Assembly: GCA_900074885.1 (NCBI GenBank)
Contig: FJUW01000026.1
Coordinates: forward strand, 62,001 to 126,000
Length of the DNA: 64,000 nt
Direction of reading: 5' to 3'
From: Rhynchosporium graminicola
Taxonomy: Eukaryota > Ascomycota > Leotiomycetes > Helotiales > Ploettnerulaceae
Part shown: one piece after another, positions 23,840 through 34,725 of the stretch
Layout of the letters: every line of letters starts with the position of its first letter
Numbering within the stretch: the stretch's first letter is position 1
Notes under the pieces: generated by a model
The model's database searches: none
Told to the model about the DNA's origin: nothing
Seen by the model: only the letters and a program-made list of their open reading frames with translations
Program-made: the position numbers and the translations under genes

Positions 23840-25330
23840 AGTATATTTATTAGCTTCGTTCGCAGTCCAGCCACGACTATTTTTGATCTCAGATTGTTCG
23901 AGTGAAATATCCTCCCGGACAGGTACGCCCACCTCGAGCCCGATGGCTTTACACTTGGAAACGACTTCCGTGATACCTATGGCCCGATGCAGAAAGCCAG
24001 CTATCTTGCAGCAGTCATCTGGGATCAGGCCGCGACTGGTCATGGCCTGTGTTCCGATGCGAAGTCCTTCTTCTGATGGATCAATGCTGTGTGCAATCAA
24101 AGTTTCCCGTAAGACATACTTCAACACTCTGGCTGTGTTCCGATTGACCTCAACGGCGACGTGCTGACCGGTGAGACTGCTTCTTCATAGATGATATTCG
24201 AGAAGCACGAGTGCGTGCCTCAATGCTGCTCTGTTTACGAGCGCAAGCGTCTGATATTTTGGGAATGCTGGTGTCCTGGTTTGTCCCATTGCTACAGCCA
24301 CAGACATGATGGTGTGATTATGTGGCCCACCTTGGTGTCCAGGAAAAACCCGATACACCGATTGCCGTTTTAAGACTACGTCCTGCTCTGCTGTCCCTTT
24401 TGCTAATGATGAGAGGACCTCGGTGTTCAGGCGAAAGAAGAGCAAGGCTCCGGATGGGCCTCGCAAACCTCCTTGCGTTCCGGTCACAATGACCTCTGCG
24501 TGTTCGAATGGCGACTCTTTGATCCCAGCACTAATCATCCCGGGATCGCCTGTGATGTCCACCGCAAGATACACTCTAGCTGACCGGCACGCTCTCCCCT
24601 AGGACATTGTAGTGGATAGACCCGAATTGTGTGGTAACAAAGATCATTCGTGGAGTATATGTAGCAATCATTCTTTTCACTGCTCTATAGTCGATCTCGG
24701 AAATCGAGCCTGCGTGCCTGTAGTTCACTACATTGAAGTATTTGTTGATCATACTACCAGGAAAAGAGCCTAGCACAAGCAAACCTTCACCCGAGCGGAG
24801 GATCGCCGAGCAGGCTTGAAGGCGTGCTAAATCGCGGTTGTGGGCTTTGAGAGTCGATCAGGTCAGTATTCTATTGTCATTGGCCGCGTTGTTGCAGAGC
24901 AACATACTTGGGATATTGACTCCCCAGGTTTGGTCATCGAGTTTAAAGGCGGAGAGTGCGCGCTGCTAACAAAGACGCTCAATCTCATCCAAGTATTGTG
25001 TCCCTGGAAAATATCTCTTCCCAAGATAACCCTTGGATTTTGGGTCTGTGGAAAATCTTCCGATTACACAAAATCCCACGTACGGATTTGTACTAACTAC
25101 TCTATGGCATACTTCCCAAAGCGTCCAACTCGCCTTTGCTGCAGTAGTTGGCCGAAGGAGCAAGATTCAAAAGATGTTTGGACTACATTTCCCCTAGCAT
25201 CGGTCATTACCCAGTGGCTTCCACGGCATTAACGTTGGCCAGCGAAGGATAGATACATACCCTTTCGATCAGAAGGAAAACAGTATCGTCCTCGAGCCGC
25301 GATGGATCGATGAGAGTTCTAACGGTACGA
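23840..25330 (-). pseudogene. Serine-hydroxymethyltransferase-like PLP enzyme, decayed
   Basis: SHMT-like segments occur in the right order on the minus strand but in different frames. They are APSANYCSKGELDALGS and GKRYFPGTQYLDEIERLC (about 25150-24966), ALSAFKLDDQTWGVN, then NVVNYRHAGSISEIDYRAVKR (24782-24576), SPFEHAEVIVTG, VFPGHQGGPHNHTI (24574-24185) and GLRIGTQAMTSRGL (24127-23840). A GTATGT...CAAAG intron may remain near 24900. There are frameshifts near 24575 and 24150 and several in-frame stops near 25090. In addition, the lysine that binds pyridoxal phosphate is missing: the T-H-K-S-L-R-G-P signature reads T-Q-G-G-L-R-G-P near 24470. Housekeeping SHMT must be encoded elsewhere. This copy looks like a divergent paralogue that later decayed. 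Confidence 0.8.
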
Positions 25331-25689
25331 TTATCTCCGGCAAGTTTATTTCAACAGCGCAGGATACAGTAGAATCGAAACATTCCTTTCAAGTGACGGT
25401 TAGAACTATGGTGTGCTGAGTGACCTTGTTGTTGAAGCAGCCTTCGTCGTTGGAATGAAATCTTTCCACTCAGGATATCACAACTCAGTGGGATGGTCAG
25501 GTTCTGGCATATTATGCATTAACACGCACCACTTGTACCTCACGCATTCACAACTCCTAGCGAGCGGATGCCGCATGAAAGTAACGAAGGAGGGAAAACC
25601 CAGGCGCTGAAAATCTGGCCACGATCATAAGCACTTGCCAATTATATTCTGAGCTGCCGATTTGCGTCTCACAGCTTCTGCCGTGTCTT

Positions 25690-27116
25690 CTATCCAACCG
25701 AACGAAAGACTCTCCAGCATTCATCGCTCCGTCATTTTCCCATCGAAGGACATCGAAGTTCTGGCTATCTCCATGCTCAGAAGAGAGCTTGTAGAAAGCT
25801 CGCCACGTCACAGGATATCTGCCTCGACGGGCATTCTCATCTCTTGTCAACCCCCAAGTGAAGATATCATCTTGATAGTGCTCCTTAGGTTACCACTGGT
25901 CGTGATTTCCCTGGAAGCACAGCTCAAGTGCCTCGCCATTCTGCCGAATCTTCAAGGTAAAGGTTTTCTGGCTTATTGTAGAACTTACCGACGTATAGTG
26001 CCAGGGGCTGATGGACAGTCTCTGGGATGCGCTCTCTCTCTCGGTCAGCCTTAATTTTTGGCCATCGGGCAACATAATTTTTGGCGCTGATTTTGGCAAG
26101 TTCGACGTAGTCATTCTTTCGCGGATTGTCAAGGACGCATTCGAGAAGCATTTGACCTATCCAGTCAGACACATCATTGTTGGCGAATCCGTTTGACAGT
26201 ACCAGCAGCCGAAAGCATAAGAGTTCTCCTGTCCAGATGGTAACGGAAATATCGGTATGTATGCTTTGAGTAGGGTTTGTAACTGCACTAGCGGGTTGGT
26301 TTGAGTTAATGTCGTGTTGTGTTTCTGTTGATCGTCCCATGCTATCATCATGGCCTGGTAGTATGTGAGAAGATCGTGTACATTACTCTGTACGCCAACT
26401 GCCCCCTACATGATCCTTCCATCTTCGAATTGAGGTCGCGGCGCCAGATGGTACGGTGTTCCATCTGCGAGAGACATGTAAGGCTCGGCGCGATTGTCCA
26501 GCTTGGACTCATTTGAAGTGATGGTTCGGTCCACTGCCAAAGGATCAAATATGTTCTTCTTCAATGCTACCCCCCATGAGAGCTCACCGCTCAGAGTCAT
26601 GGTACGCTCGTCGGCAATTGCGTATCCCCAATTGCTGTATTGGAAGCCACAGCCATTTTCAAACAACTTCTCGAGGTTGTTGACAATCGGCATCGCATCA
26701 CGATGCTCCACAGCGACTTAGCCAGATTCGAGGTTCCAGATGTTGTTTCGGGGCGCCAAATCGGATCAATGGGAGAGGAAGTCGGCCACATTAGCCTTGC
26801 TTTGAATCATTGGGTCCCAGTGTTGAAAAGCTGGAAGAACCTCTGAGACTGGGGTTGTCCAGTCGATTTTACCCCGCTCGACAAAAATTGCAATCATCGT
26901 CGCTGTAAACGTTTTGCTCAAAGAAGCCAAATAACAGATGGTCTTCTCATCTGGAACAAGCTGTTTCGCAACAACGCGGAAGCCAAATCCCTCGGTGTGG
27001 ATGACTTGGCCATGGTGCAGAATTCCAATGCTTGCTCCTGGGGCACCCGAGACATTTAGAATCTCGCTGATAGTAAGGGCGAGGATCCTCAGACGCGCGA
27101 GAAGTACTTCACCCAT
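25690..27116 (-). pseudogene. Beta-lactamase-fold serine hydrolase (PF00144-like), decayed
   Basis: This is a large serine hydrolase of the class C beta-lactamase / transesterase type common in fungi. The N-terminal part reads GAPGASIGILHHGQVIHTEGFGFR with the nucleophile motif SLSK (LASLSKTFTA). The YxN motif is present as YSNWGYAIAD, followed by the C-terminal domain (SDWIGQMLL, TRDENARRGRYP, GESFVR). It is interrupted by in-frame stops: TGA after DFLSH near 26769, TAA after NLESG near 26718, TAG after GRIM near 26407 and TAA after NHDQW near 25890. Frame changes occur near 26180 and near 26000. Each stop can be derived from CGA, CAA or CAG by one C-to-T change. The N-terminus is uncertain; ATG 27116 is a plausible original start. 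Confidence 0.82.
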
Positions 27117-28555
27117 TCTTGAAAACCACTTCCTGGCTCGGCCAAGGCGAAGTGATAGCAGTACTGAGATGCTTCTGGCTACCCATGAATGAGACTTCTT
27201 GGCTACGAAGCGAGCGTGCGTGATGAAGCAGCAAAACCGCCGCAAGCGTCTGAGAGAAGTTGAGATTGGCGTCGTACAAGCACTCACTTCTACCGGGTCA
27301 CAGGCTCAGACCTGTGAGGGTTCAGGACTCGTTTGGGAGGACGGGACCGGACCGGACGCGGTTGGCGCCCATTGCATTCGCTGTAGTCCTGTATTCACTC
27401 AGCCTCTACATCCCAGGATCCGGGCGACTCAAGAAAGAATACTGACTGTAGCTGGGCAATCTGAGATTTATTCATGCGTGCCAATATGACAACGCCCAGG
27501 TGGTGGTGTGTTGACAAGCAATTAGCTGTCGCCAACAAACTGGGCGCAGGCTGTTCCTATTCTAGCTAGCACGAGTACTGTATGATAGGATAACATGCTA
27601 CGCATCACCTTTGTACATATAAACAAATTTTTGTGCTATACCAACTATTATGTTTGTCTGCTTTTCGTTGTAGCACTAATCCCTTCACACTTTTTTATTA
27701 AGCTCTTTCTCTACTTCTTAGTCTTTCTTTCGTAATACTAACGAAGACAACAGATAATAAACATAAAGACTCTCTGTTGATTAGGACTCTTTTTTGCCGA
27801 GTTAACTCTTAGTAGAAAGTGGCTCGTGTATATTAAACAAATATCTAAAGAGCAGGGCTCTCTGATTAATTAGATGCCCCTCTAATACCTCAGCATAACT
27901 AAAGATATACGCAATAGTGTTTAGTAGTTTCTAAATCTAATAATTATTATTAATCAATATTTAGCAGGGTTTATACTACAAGGCGATGAAACGGAATGAT
28001 TAACTAAAGAATCACGTTGAACTGAAGAAACCCTTACATCCGAATGTGTGGTGACGCTGGTATGAGGCGTAAGTCTTGGCACGTGGAATCGAGGGGATGG
28101 TCGAGACTGTGAAAAAGATTATGAAATGATGCAAGTCCCTGCGTCGGTCTTTCGATCGATAGTAAAGAAACTTGCTGATGATTATGCTCTGATTCGTTCT
28201 TGATCGAAGACACTTCCTGCTTGTTTGTTTCTATACAAATTTCGAGCCCTGACAAGCAACGAGGTGGTCCATCTAACAACACGGGAATGAGATAGACGAG
28301 AACTTCGCTTAGGCATAAACAAGCCAAAGTTGGCCTTCTGAAGCTGCTGTACGAAAGTACAGTATGTTTACCCAGCTCGCCTAGGTATGTTCTCTTGGGA
28401 AAAAAAAGGGGTGGCGAGTCAGTTACAGACTAACGCCGGCTGAACCGACCCCGCCTGGCCTCGGCGATTAGAGTTTCATACTTATACTATACAGTATTTG
28501 TACGACCCCTACCTGCTTCCCTCTTTCCTTGCGTCCTTCATCGCTTTGTGTAAAT
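27117..28555. other. Intergenic, partly strongly AT-rich
   Basis: No gene was recognised. About 27580-28030 is distinctly AT-rich with many TA and TTA steps, in contrast to its flanks, as in RIP-altered or old repeat sequence, but no element ends were found. The part just before 28556 should contain the promoter of the pyroglutamyl peptidase gene. Confidence 0.5.
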
Positions 28556-29581
28556 ATGGGGTCGCTTACTGAAGACCTCGTCTCTCAAAAGGACGAGATT
28601 ATAGTGCTAGTTACTGGCTTCCTTGTAAGTGCCGGACCTACCCCGCCTCTGTCGTGTGCTTGTGGAGATCTTCTTGAGTACTATCAATAAAGATTCACTG
28701 GGTCTCGGAAAGCTTTGATTATTCGTAATTTTGATGAACAAAGTGTGTCAGCTTATAGCGGTACTACGAATAGAGCTACTTTTCCAGATTGACGAATACC
28801 AACTTGCTAATACCTCTTCCAGCCATTCCGATCTCAAAACACGGTAAACCCCTCCTGGGAAATTGCCAAAGGCCTCCCTCCCTTCCTACCCGACTCGACA
28901 TTCCAGCCATTCGACGCATCTGCTATTGCAAACCATGTCCCAGTACGCATATTAGTGCATCCAGAGCCAGTTAAAGTCGCCTATAAGTCAGTAAGGGAGT
29001 TAGTACCGACATTATGGGAGGGAAAGAAGATCGACTTTGCGATCCATATTGGCATGGCTTCAGGAAGGCAGTATTACAGTGTTGAGAGAAGGGGGCATAG
29101 AGATGGATATAATATGAAGGATGTGGATGGTGAGTTGTTGGAGGATGAGGAGAGGAGGAAACTTGAGGGCAAGGACTGGATATGGGATGGTATGCCGGAA
29201 GAATTACTGAGCTCGGTTGACGTGGACGATGTGTGGAAGAGATGGAGAGCTGCTTTGCCAGTACGGCCATGAGATAGTTGTTACTTTATATGGGCAACTG
29301 CTAATTCTGTACAGGGAACAGATGTAAGGGTCTCCGAGGATGCCGGACGATATCTATGCGACTTCATATATTTCTCTAGTATGGCGTATCTCACAAAAAA
29401 GGAAGAGGAACGGAGAGTCGTTTTCTTGCACGTACCAGTTAGTGCCGATGCAGTGTCAGTGGACAACGGTATTGAGATTACGATCGAGTTGATACGAGCT
29501 ATGGTGCAAAGCGACAGGTTGAAGAAGTATGTCGCTGCCAGATCTAGCGCCACATCGAAACCACAGGAAGTACAGGTGTGA
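28556..29581 (+). CDS. Pyroglutamyl peptidase I (peptidase family C15)
   Basis: Cytosolic cysteine peptidase that removes N-terminal pyroglutamate from peptides. There are three exons: 28556-28624, 28823-29260 and 29315-29581, giving 257 residues. Intron 2 is 54 bp with a TGCTAAT branch. The joins give LVTGFL|PFRSQNTVNPSWE and AALP|GTDVRVSED. Family features include the start VLVTGF.PF, HIGMASGRQYYSVERRGHRDGY with the catalytic glutamate region, the catalytic cysteine in GRYLCDFIYFSS and the histidine in VFLHVP. One oddity is that leucine stands where GFGPF is usual, at the first splice junction. The catalytic residues are intact, so the gene is probably functional. Confidence 0.85.
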
Positions 29582-29909
29582 GGAAAGATGAACAGGATAT
29601 GCAGGACACGATAAAGATATTTGACGATCTAGGATTTTATGACAGTAGCGGCAGACTTATGTGGAAGGAAATATCTATGCGAGTGTATATTCTGAATGAT
29701 AAGCACATATGGATATTCCAGGACTTCTTTGAGGCCGTATTTTGCATACGCAAGGGAGCGAAAAATAGCATCGCTAATGAAACTGAATGACTTGGTGTGT
29801 CACGAACCACCAAACATGATTGAAAACTAGCCATCCATACAAACTTCACATCCAATATCCTGATGACCCACCTTTTTATCCTCCTCTCCTACTATTCATC
29901 CCTCCTCAT
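29582..29909. other. Convergent intergenic region
   Basis: About 330 bp between the peptidase and the unknown minus-strand gene. It contains 3' ends only; no feature was recognised. Confidence 0.5.
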
Positions 29910-30681
29910 TCACTCTTTGACCTCACCCTCCTCCAATCCCTCCATCTCCCTCTCCTTCTCCCCGTCCCTTTCCAACCTATCCATATTGATCTGCCCCGTC
30001 CCATCCAACCTCTCTTTCTCCCCATCGATCAAACACGTATCGATCACACCTGGGACCTCATCATCAAACTCCCTCCTCTTCGCCCATCCAATCGCACACA
30101 TCTTCAACAACTCCCCCTCACGGTCTCGTACTTCCGTAGGAGTCTCGACCTGGAAGCAAATGAATGGATACCCTTCATTGTCAAGCGAGCAGAATTTGAC
30201 GGTCAGGGAGGGAGGAGATGTAGTAGCTGAGAGAGAGATATAGTCAGGAGACGATGTTGGAGGCATGGGTGTCAATTTGAACGTCGCCGTCTTCAGCCTA
30301 GCGGTTGTGATCTCAAAGTTCTCAAACAGAGATTCTTCACAGCCTAGCAGATCAAACAAACATCAGTAAAGTGCTCGATTCTCGAACCCTATTTCCATGC
30401 AGGTTTCACGATCTCATGGGATTGAAATACTCACCATACACACCCTCCCAATCATCGAACTTCAGCACGGCAGTAAACGCATAGTCCTCTCCGGACGGAG
30501 ATAGACTCCTCGTCGTCACGGGCTCTTTCCTGAAGAGGATTCTGGAACCGGCGTAGCTTGTCTGGATCGACAGTGGTGCACTTGGGGATGTAGAGGCCTG
30601 CCAAACTATGTCGTAAATTGCTGTCACGGGTGGTAATTTTGTGCGGCAGCGAAGTATAGCGGATTGGATGCTGGACGTCAT
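29910..30681 (-). CDS. Conserved-looking protein of unknown function
   Basis: There are two exons, 30681-30435 and 30343-29910, joined by a 91-bp intron with donor GTGAGT and acceptor TGCTAG (GVYG|CEESLFENFE), giving 226 residues. ATG 30681 (MTSSIQSAIL) is favoured. An in-frame ATG at 30774 would add 31 residues of low-complexity basic sequence. The middle alternates short hydrophobic strands (AIYDIVWQ, YAFTAVLKFDDW, FKLTPMP, LTVKFCSLDNEGYPFICFQVE), suggesting a beta-rich fold. The C-terminal 60 residues are charged (EKEREMEGLEEGEVKE). There is no signal peptide or membrane segment. I do not recognise the family. Confidence 0.65.
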
Positions 30682-31366
30682 ATTCTGGGCTTTTTGGCTT
30701 CCGGTAGCCCTCTTTGCTTCTCCCCTGCTAGCAGGTAATTTTGCTGGAAGAGGTCTAAAGCTCCATAGTAACATGAAGATATCTCATCTTGAAGCTTCAT
30801 ACTTATATATACTTTGCTGTGTTTGCGTAAACTTGTCAAACATTTCGTATGTTCAACAAGCATATTGCCTGGTTGCTTCGCATCTGTTGATTGATGAAAT
30901 TCGCGAGATGCTTCGCCAATGGACAAATTGAAGCCTTTTACAGAGTTGCGGTGATGTTTGAATCTAGACATTGTGTTTCATTGTGGCTGTACGTAGGAAG
31001 ATGGCACATTGCAGAGTGTTTGTTATCATGCTGCTTTGAACTTTGGGTGATGGCAAATATAATTCTAATTGTCTTTCATGCTTTATCAATAGCAGAATTA
31101 AGCAATCTGGTGGACATGTACTCAGGTGAATGGATGATGATCGAAAGACAAGGTAGAAACTCTACCTGTATTTGGCAAATTGGCTCGAGACTGGGCTCCA
31201 AGTGCAAATAAAAAAAGGATTTTGTTTGGTACCTCTTCATTCAAGTCACGACCTACGAAAGCTGCGATGACACTCAAAGCAGGAATCAGTATTGGATATG
31301 CACGATATAACCAAGAAATCTATCGAAGTCTAAGCGCTCTCCAAGAAGATGTACGCAGCGCACGAG
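30682..31366. other. Intergenic region upstream of the unknown gene
   Basis: About 690 bp between two minus-strand genes. It carries the promoter of the 226-residue protein and the 3' end of the RRM gene. No additional feature was recognised. Confidence 0.5.
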
Positions 31367-32555
31367 CTATTGCTTTGCCTTATATCCAAACTTTTTCGTG
31401 GTAGCAGGCTTGACAGTAATCTCCACGCCCCATTTCTGTTTGTCGTCGAGGTTTTGCAGAGCACTATCGGTATTTGCCTCATCTTTCAATACAACAAAGC
31501 AAAAACAGCCACTATGATTGGCTTCCGGAACCTTGAGACTGCCGATTTTCAATATATCATACCCCTCGAAAAGTTCTCGGATATTCAACTCAGCTGTCTT
31601 CCGATCGGGAAATCTAGGTAGGCCTCCAACATAAACCGTTCGTCTCTCGAACACCTTTCCTGAAGTTGAAGCGACGCTTGCAAAATCAATTTCGAGATTC
31701 CATCCCCACATTGAGATCCCATCGAGCTCGTGGGCCGCCAAGATTACTTCTTCGGGTGATTCGAGATCGATAAACACATAGTTGTGATTGCCTGGGAGGT
31801 CTCTTTTCGACTTGTGAGCGGAGATCGGCTTACTGATGATCTGAACGTTGTAGTCCTTGAAAAGTCTTCCGATCTGGTCATGTGCGTCCTGCTGAGTTTG
31901 AAACCTTGGTAGGCCACCAAGGTAGAGTCGCCGACCTTCCCGGGACGCCACATTCTGGTCTTGGGGCTCCTCGAGGGTGTTCCAGCGCCGAAACGACTGA
32001 GACTCGATATCGACCGCCCTGTCCCAAGGATTTGAGCGTCCGGCACCGCTTCGTGCTTTGACGCCTGGCTTGACTTTCAGGGGACGTCTCATGAATGTGC
32101 GTCCATTGTATTCCTGTATGACACGCTCTGCCATATCCCGCGTCGTGAAGTCGATAAAGCAGTATGATGGGTTCCGGCCAGTCATGCCGTCGACGGACAT
32201 ATTTACGCCTTCGATTGCAGGCGCAATGCTGGAGAACAAAGACTCGATATCGCTGACCGTAGCCTCATAAGGCAAGTTGCCTACATAAATTCGGCGCCCT
32301 TCTTCGATGGCTTGGTTGACCTACTCGTGTGGTTAGCCTATCTAACCCAAGATGTTCTGGAAGAGATCGCACTTGGGAATCACTCAAAGGTCTTCTGAGC
32401 TTGCCATCTGAAGTGAGATCATTCCGAGCCGCACTCGGTTTCTTCCCATTACTCCTCCAGTCTAGGACATGGTGCTGAGCAAGATCATTCTGACTTCGGT
32501 TTGCAGTACGCGGTGATTGTGAGGGTTCGCGTTTGATGCGCCAGTTACCATCCAT
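31367..32555 (-). CDS. RNA-binding protein with three RRM domains
   Basis: There are two exons, 32555-32373 and 32320-31367 (52-bp intron, branch GCTAAC, acceptor GAGTAG), giving 378 residues. The join SDSQ|VNQAIEEGRR leads straight into the first RRM. RRM1 has RNP2 IYVGNL and RNP1-like SYCFIDF (about residues 70-145). RRM2 has RRLYLGGL with NYVFIDL (about 180-255), and RRM3 has RTVYVGGL with GCFCFVVL (about 275-360). The N-terminal 60 residues are polar and probably disordered. The repeated LGGLPRF/VGGLPRF suggests RRM2 and RRM3 arose by internal duplication. It probably binds mRNA or pre-mRNA; the exact orthologue is not recognised. Confidence 0.85.
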
Positions 32556-32953
32556 GTCTGTACTCCTAGAGAGATGTCTTTCATGGATGATGAACCCGAA
32601 TGTTGCTGTGTCGGATTCGATGGTACGATGAAATTTTGCGTGGAGATTCTGCTATCTATTTGCGAAAAGTGATGTCTTTGTGCCAGACCTGAAAGAGTGA
32701 AGTACAAATGCAGCGAGGTAGCAAACGCCTCACGTGATCCGCCGCTCCATTCCTTCCTAATTGCTCTTTAGCCTTCTTCTTCCTGCAGGACAATCGTGCG
32801 ATATTAAGAATTACATTGAAGTCATCTATCCAATTTTCTTTTTGTGGAAAATCAATATCCAAACCAACGCCAAACACCATATCTCTAAGCCACTTTCCAT
32901 AATCGGCATCATTCGTTACGTCAAGTAGTGCAGCTGGCATCTCTACCCAACTC
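32556..32953. other. Intergenic region RRM gene / carboxylesterase
   Basis: About 400 bp between the carboxylesterase stop and the RRM-gene start, with both genes on the minus strand. An open minus-strand frame covers part of it (to 32656), but it continues antisense-free from the esterase 3' exon region and has no recognisable domain, so it is not called. Confidence 0.45.
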
Positions 32954-34725
32954 TTAAGCGAGCGGGTTGAGGATGACAGGGTACTTTGGCATGAATTGAT
33001 TGTATACCTAGATTTAGTTAGCATAACTCATATGCGGAAGTATTCAATTCGGGAGAATTACCGATCGGCAAACACCATTGAAATCTCCAGTGTTGGCCTG
33101 AACCAATTGGAGCTCGTTACCAGGTACACCAAGCTTCATGGTAGCAGCCCTTCCTCCAACACTCTTCGCGGGTGCCCATGTTGGTCCTCCAGGTCCAACG
33201 GCTGGATTTTTAATCCACTTGACAAACCAAGCATGAGTGAAATCAGCCAAGGCCTGCTGCGCGGCAGTGACACCTGCCAGATCGGCGAAACACTCATTTC
33301 CTCCCAGGAAAAATGGGATCTCGGTGCCGTGGGTGGGAGCTGTGCCAGGAACGCCAACGACGTTGTCGTATTGTCCAAACCAGCGGTAAGACCAAGTCTT
33401 CTGAGCAGCTGAGCGAATGTTAAGGAGCCAGTCTACAGCGCAGTTGAAGCGAGCGTCGCCGTATTGTGTACCACTCTTTAGGGAAACAGATGCGAACATT
33501 TGTCGAAGGTAGGCCATGACAAGCTTGTCAGCTGGAATGTGTCCGACGTCTGCATCGAAACTCTGAACCCAGGACAGGAAATCCGTGTTCTCGGAACCGT
33601 AAACGAGAGAGAATATGTTCCCTTCTCCGGCAGAGTTTCCGGTAAGGAGAGGAACGTGGGAGGGAAAGATGCCCTTCTTGAAACGCTTCTCAAGGTCGGC
33701 GTTGGAGAAGCGAGTAGTGCCATCAACAACGGGAGTGAACCAGGTGTTTACAGAGCCATTGAAGGATGCAGTTTCCAGCTCATAGATGGACTTCCCACGG
33801 AGGCAGTCAAGCTGACCAGTACCTGCAGGACATCCGACTTCGGCTGCAATGGTGTTGAGTCCGATGTTGGTGGGAGCATAACCTGGCCCAGAAGCAGAGT
33901 TGGCACTCATCTCGACGGCGCCGGCAAGCCAAGTATCGGGATGGTTCCATAGATAGTGATCAACATGAACACCACCTGAAGAATGTCCGCCAAGAACAAT
34001 GTGGGCTGGATTTCCGCCAAAAGCTGCAATGTTGGCGTGCACCCAGTCCATTGCCTTCTCAACGTCGAGGATCCCAAAGTTTTGCGTGCCGGTCAACTCT
34101 CCGGAGTTTGGCGAAGCGAAGATGCTCTCACGGTGGTTGAAGGAGACCATGATGACTCCATTCTTTGCGAAATTATTGCCCTGCAGTTGTGTGTTGCTGC
34201 TTGATCCCGTGACCATAGCACCACCATAGATATAGACAAAAACCTACGTACTGTTAGTGGATGAACGCGTAGCCCCGTCGAATGCTTATATATCCTCACC
34301 GGCAGATTTTTGCCCTTCGCTGGAGCCCAGATGTTGAGGTTCAGGCAGTCTTCGCCTTGTTGGCTGAAAGGAGTTGTTGAAATCGCTTGAGCGCATGTTT
34401 GACCAAAAGTCGAGGCGTTGAAGACGGGAACTGCTGGGGCAGGTTGAGGAGCGCGCCATCTGATAAGGTTAGTAATGCGTTAATTGGATGTATCTCGACC
34501 TGTTTATTATTACCTGTTCTGGCCAGCCGTGGATGCTGCGTATGGTATTCCCAGGTAAACGGAGTTGCCATTGGTATCTTTGAACCCATTGACCTTCCCA
34601 TGAGCTGTCACAGCGGTGGGTCCACCTGTCTTAGGAGGAGGAGGAGCGGGAGGAGCCCCAAGCACAGTACTAGCAAAGGCTAGAGCAATGAAGATGCTTT
34701 GACTGGAGACAAGGTGGGAGAACAT
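32954..34725 (-). CDS. Secreted type-B carboxylesterase
   Basis: Alpha/beta hydrolase of the carboxylesterase/lipase B family, probably secreted to hydrolyse esters or lipids. There are four exons: 34725-34514, 34459-34300, 34243-33062 and 33007-32954, giving 535 residues. The signal peptide is MFSHLVSSQSIFIALAFAST, continuing to VLGA. Motifs: GIPYAAS, EDCLNLNIW, the oxyanion strand YIYGGAM, the nucleophile elbow GGHSSGG, the acidic residue in NSAGEGN and the histidine in APTHGTEIPFF. The last intron (donor GTAATT, branch TGCTAAC) adds an 18-codon final exon ending FMPKYPVILNPLA. If it is not spliced, translation stops 5 codons later at a TGA. The proline-rich stretch PPAPPPPK follows the signal peptide. 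Confidence 0.88.

Noticed and set aside
32656..33024. Minus-strand frame of 122 codons after the carboxylesterase
   Set aside because: It overlaps the final esterase exon in another frame and has no recognisable domain or promoter space.
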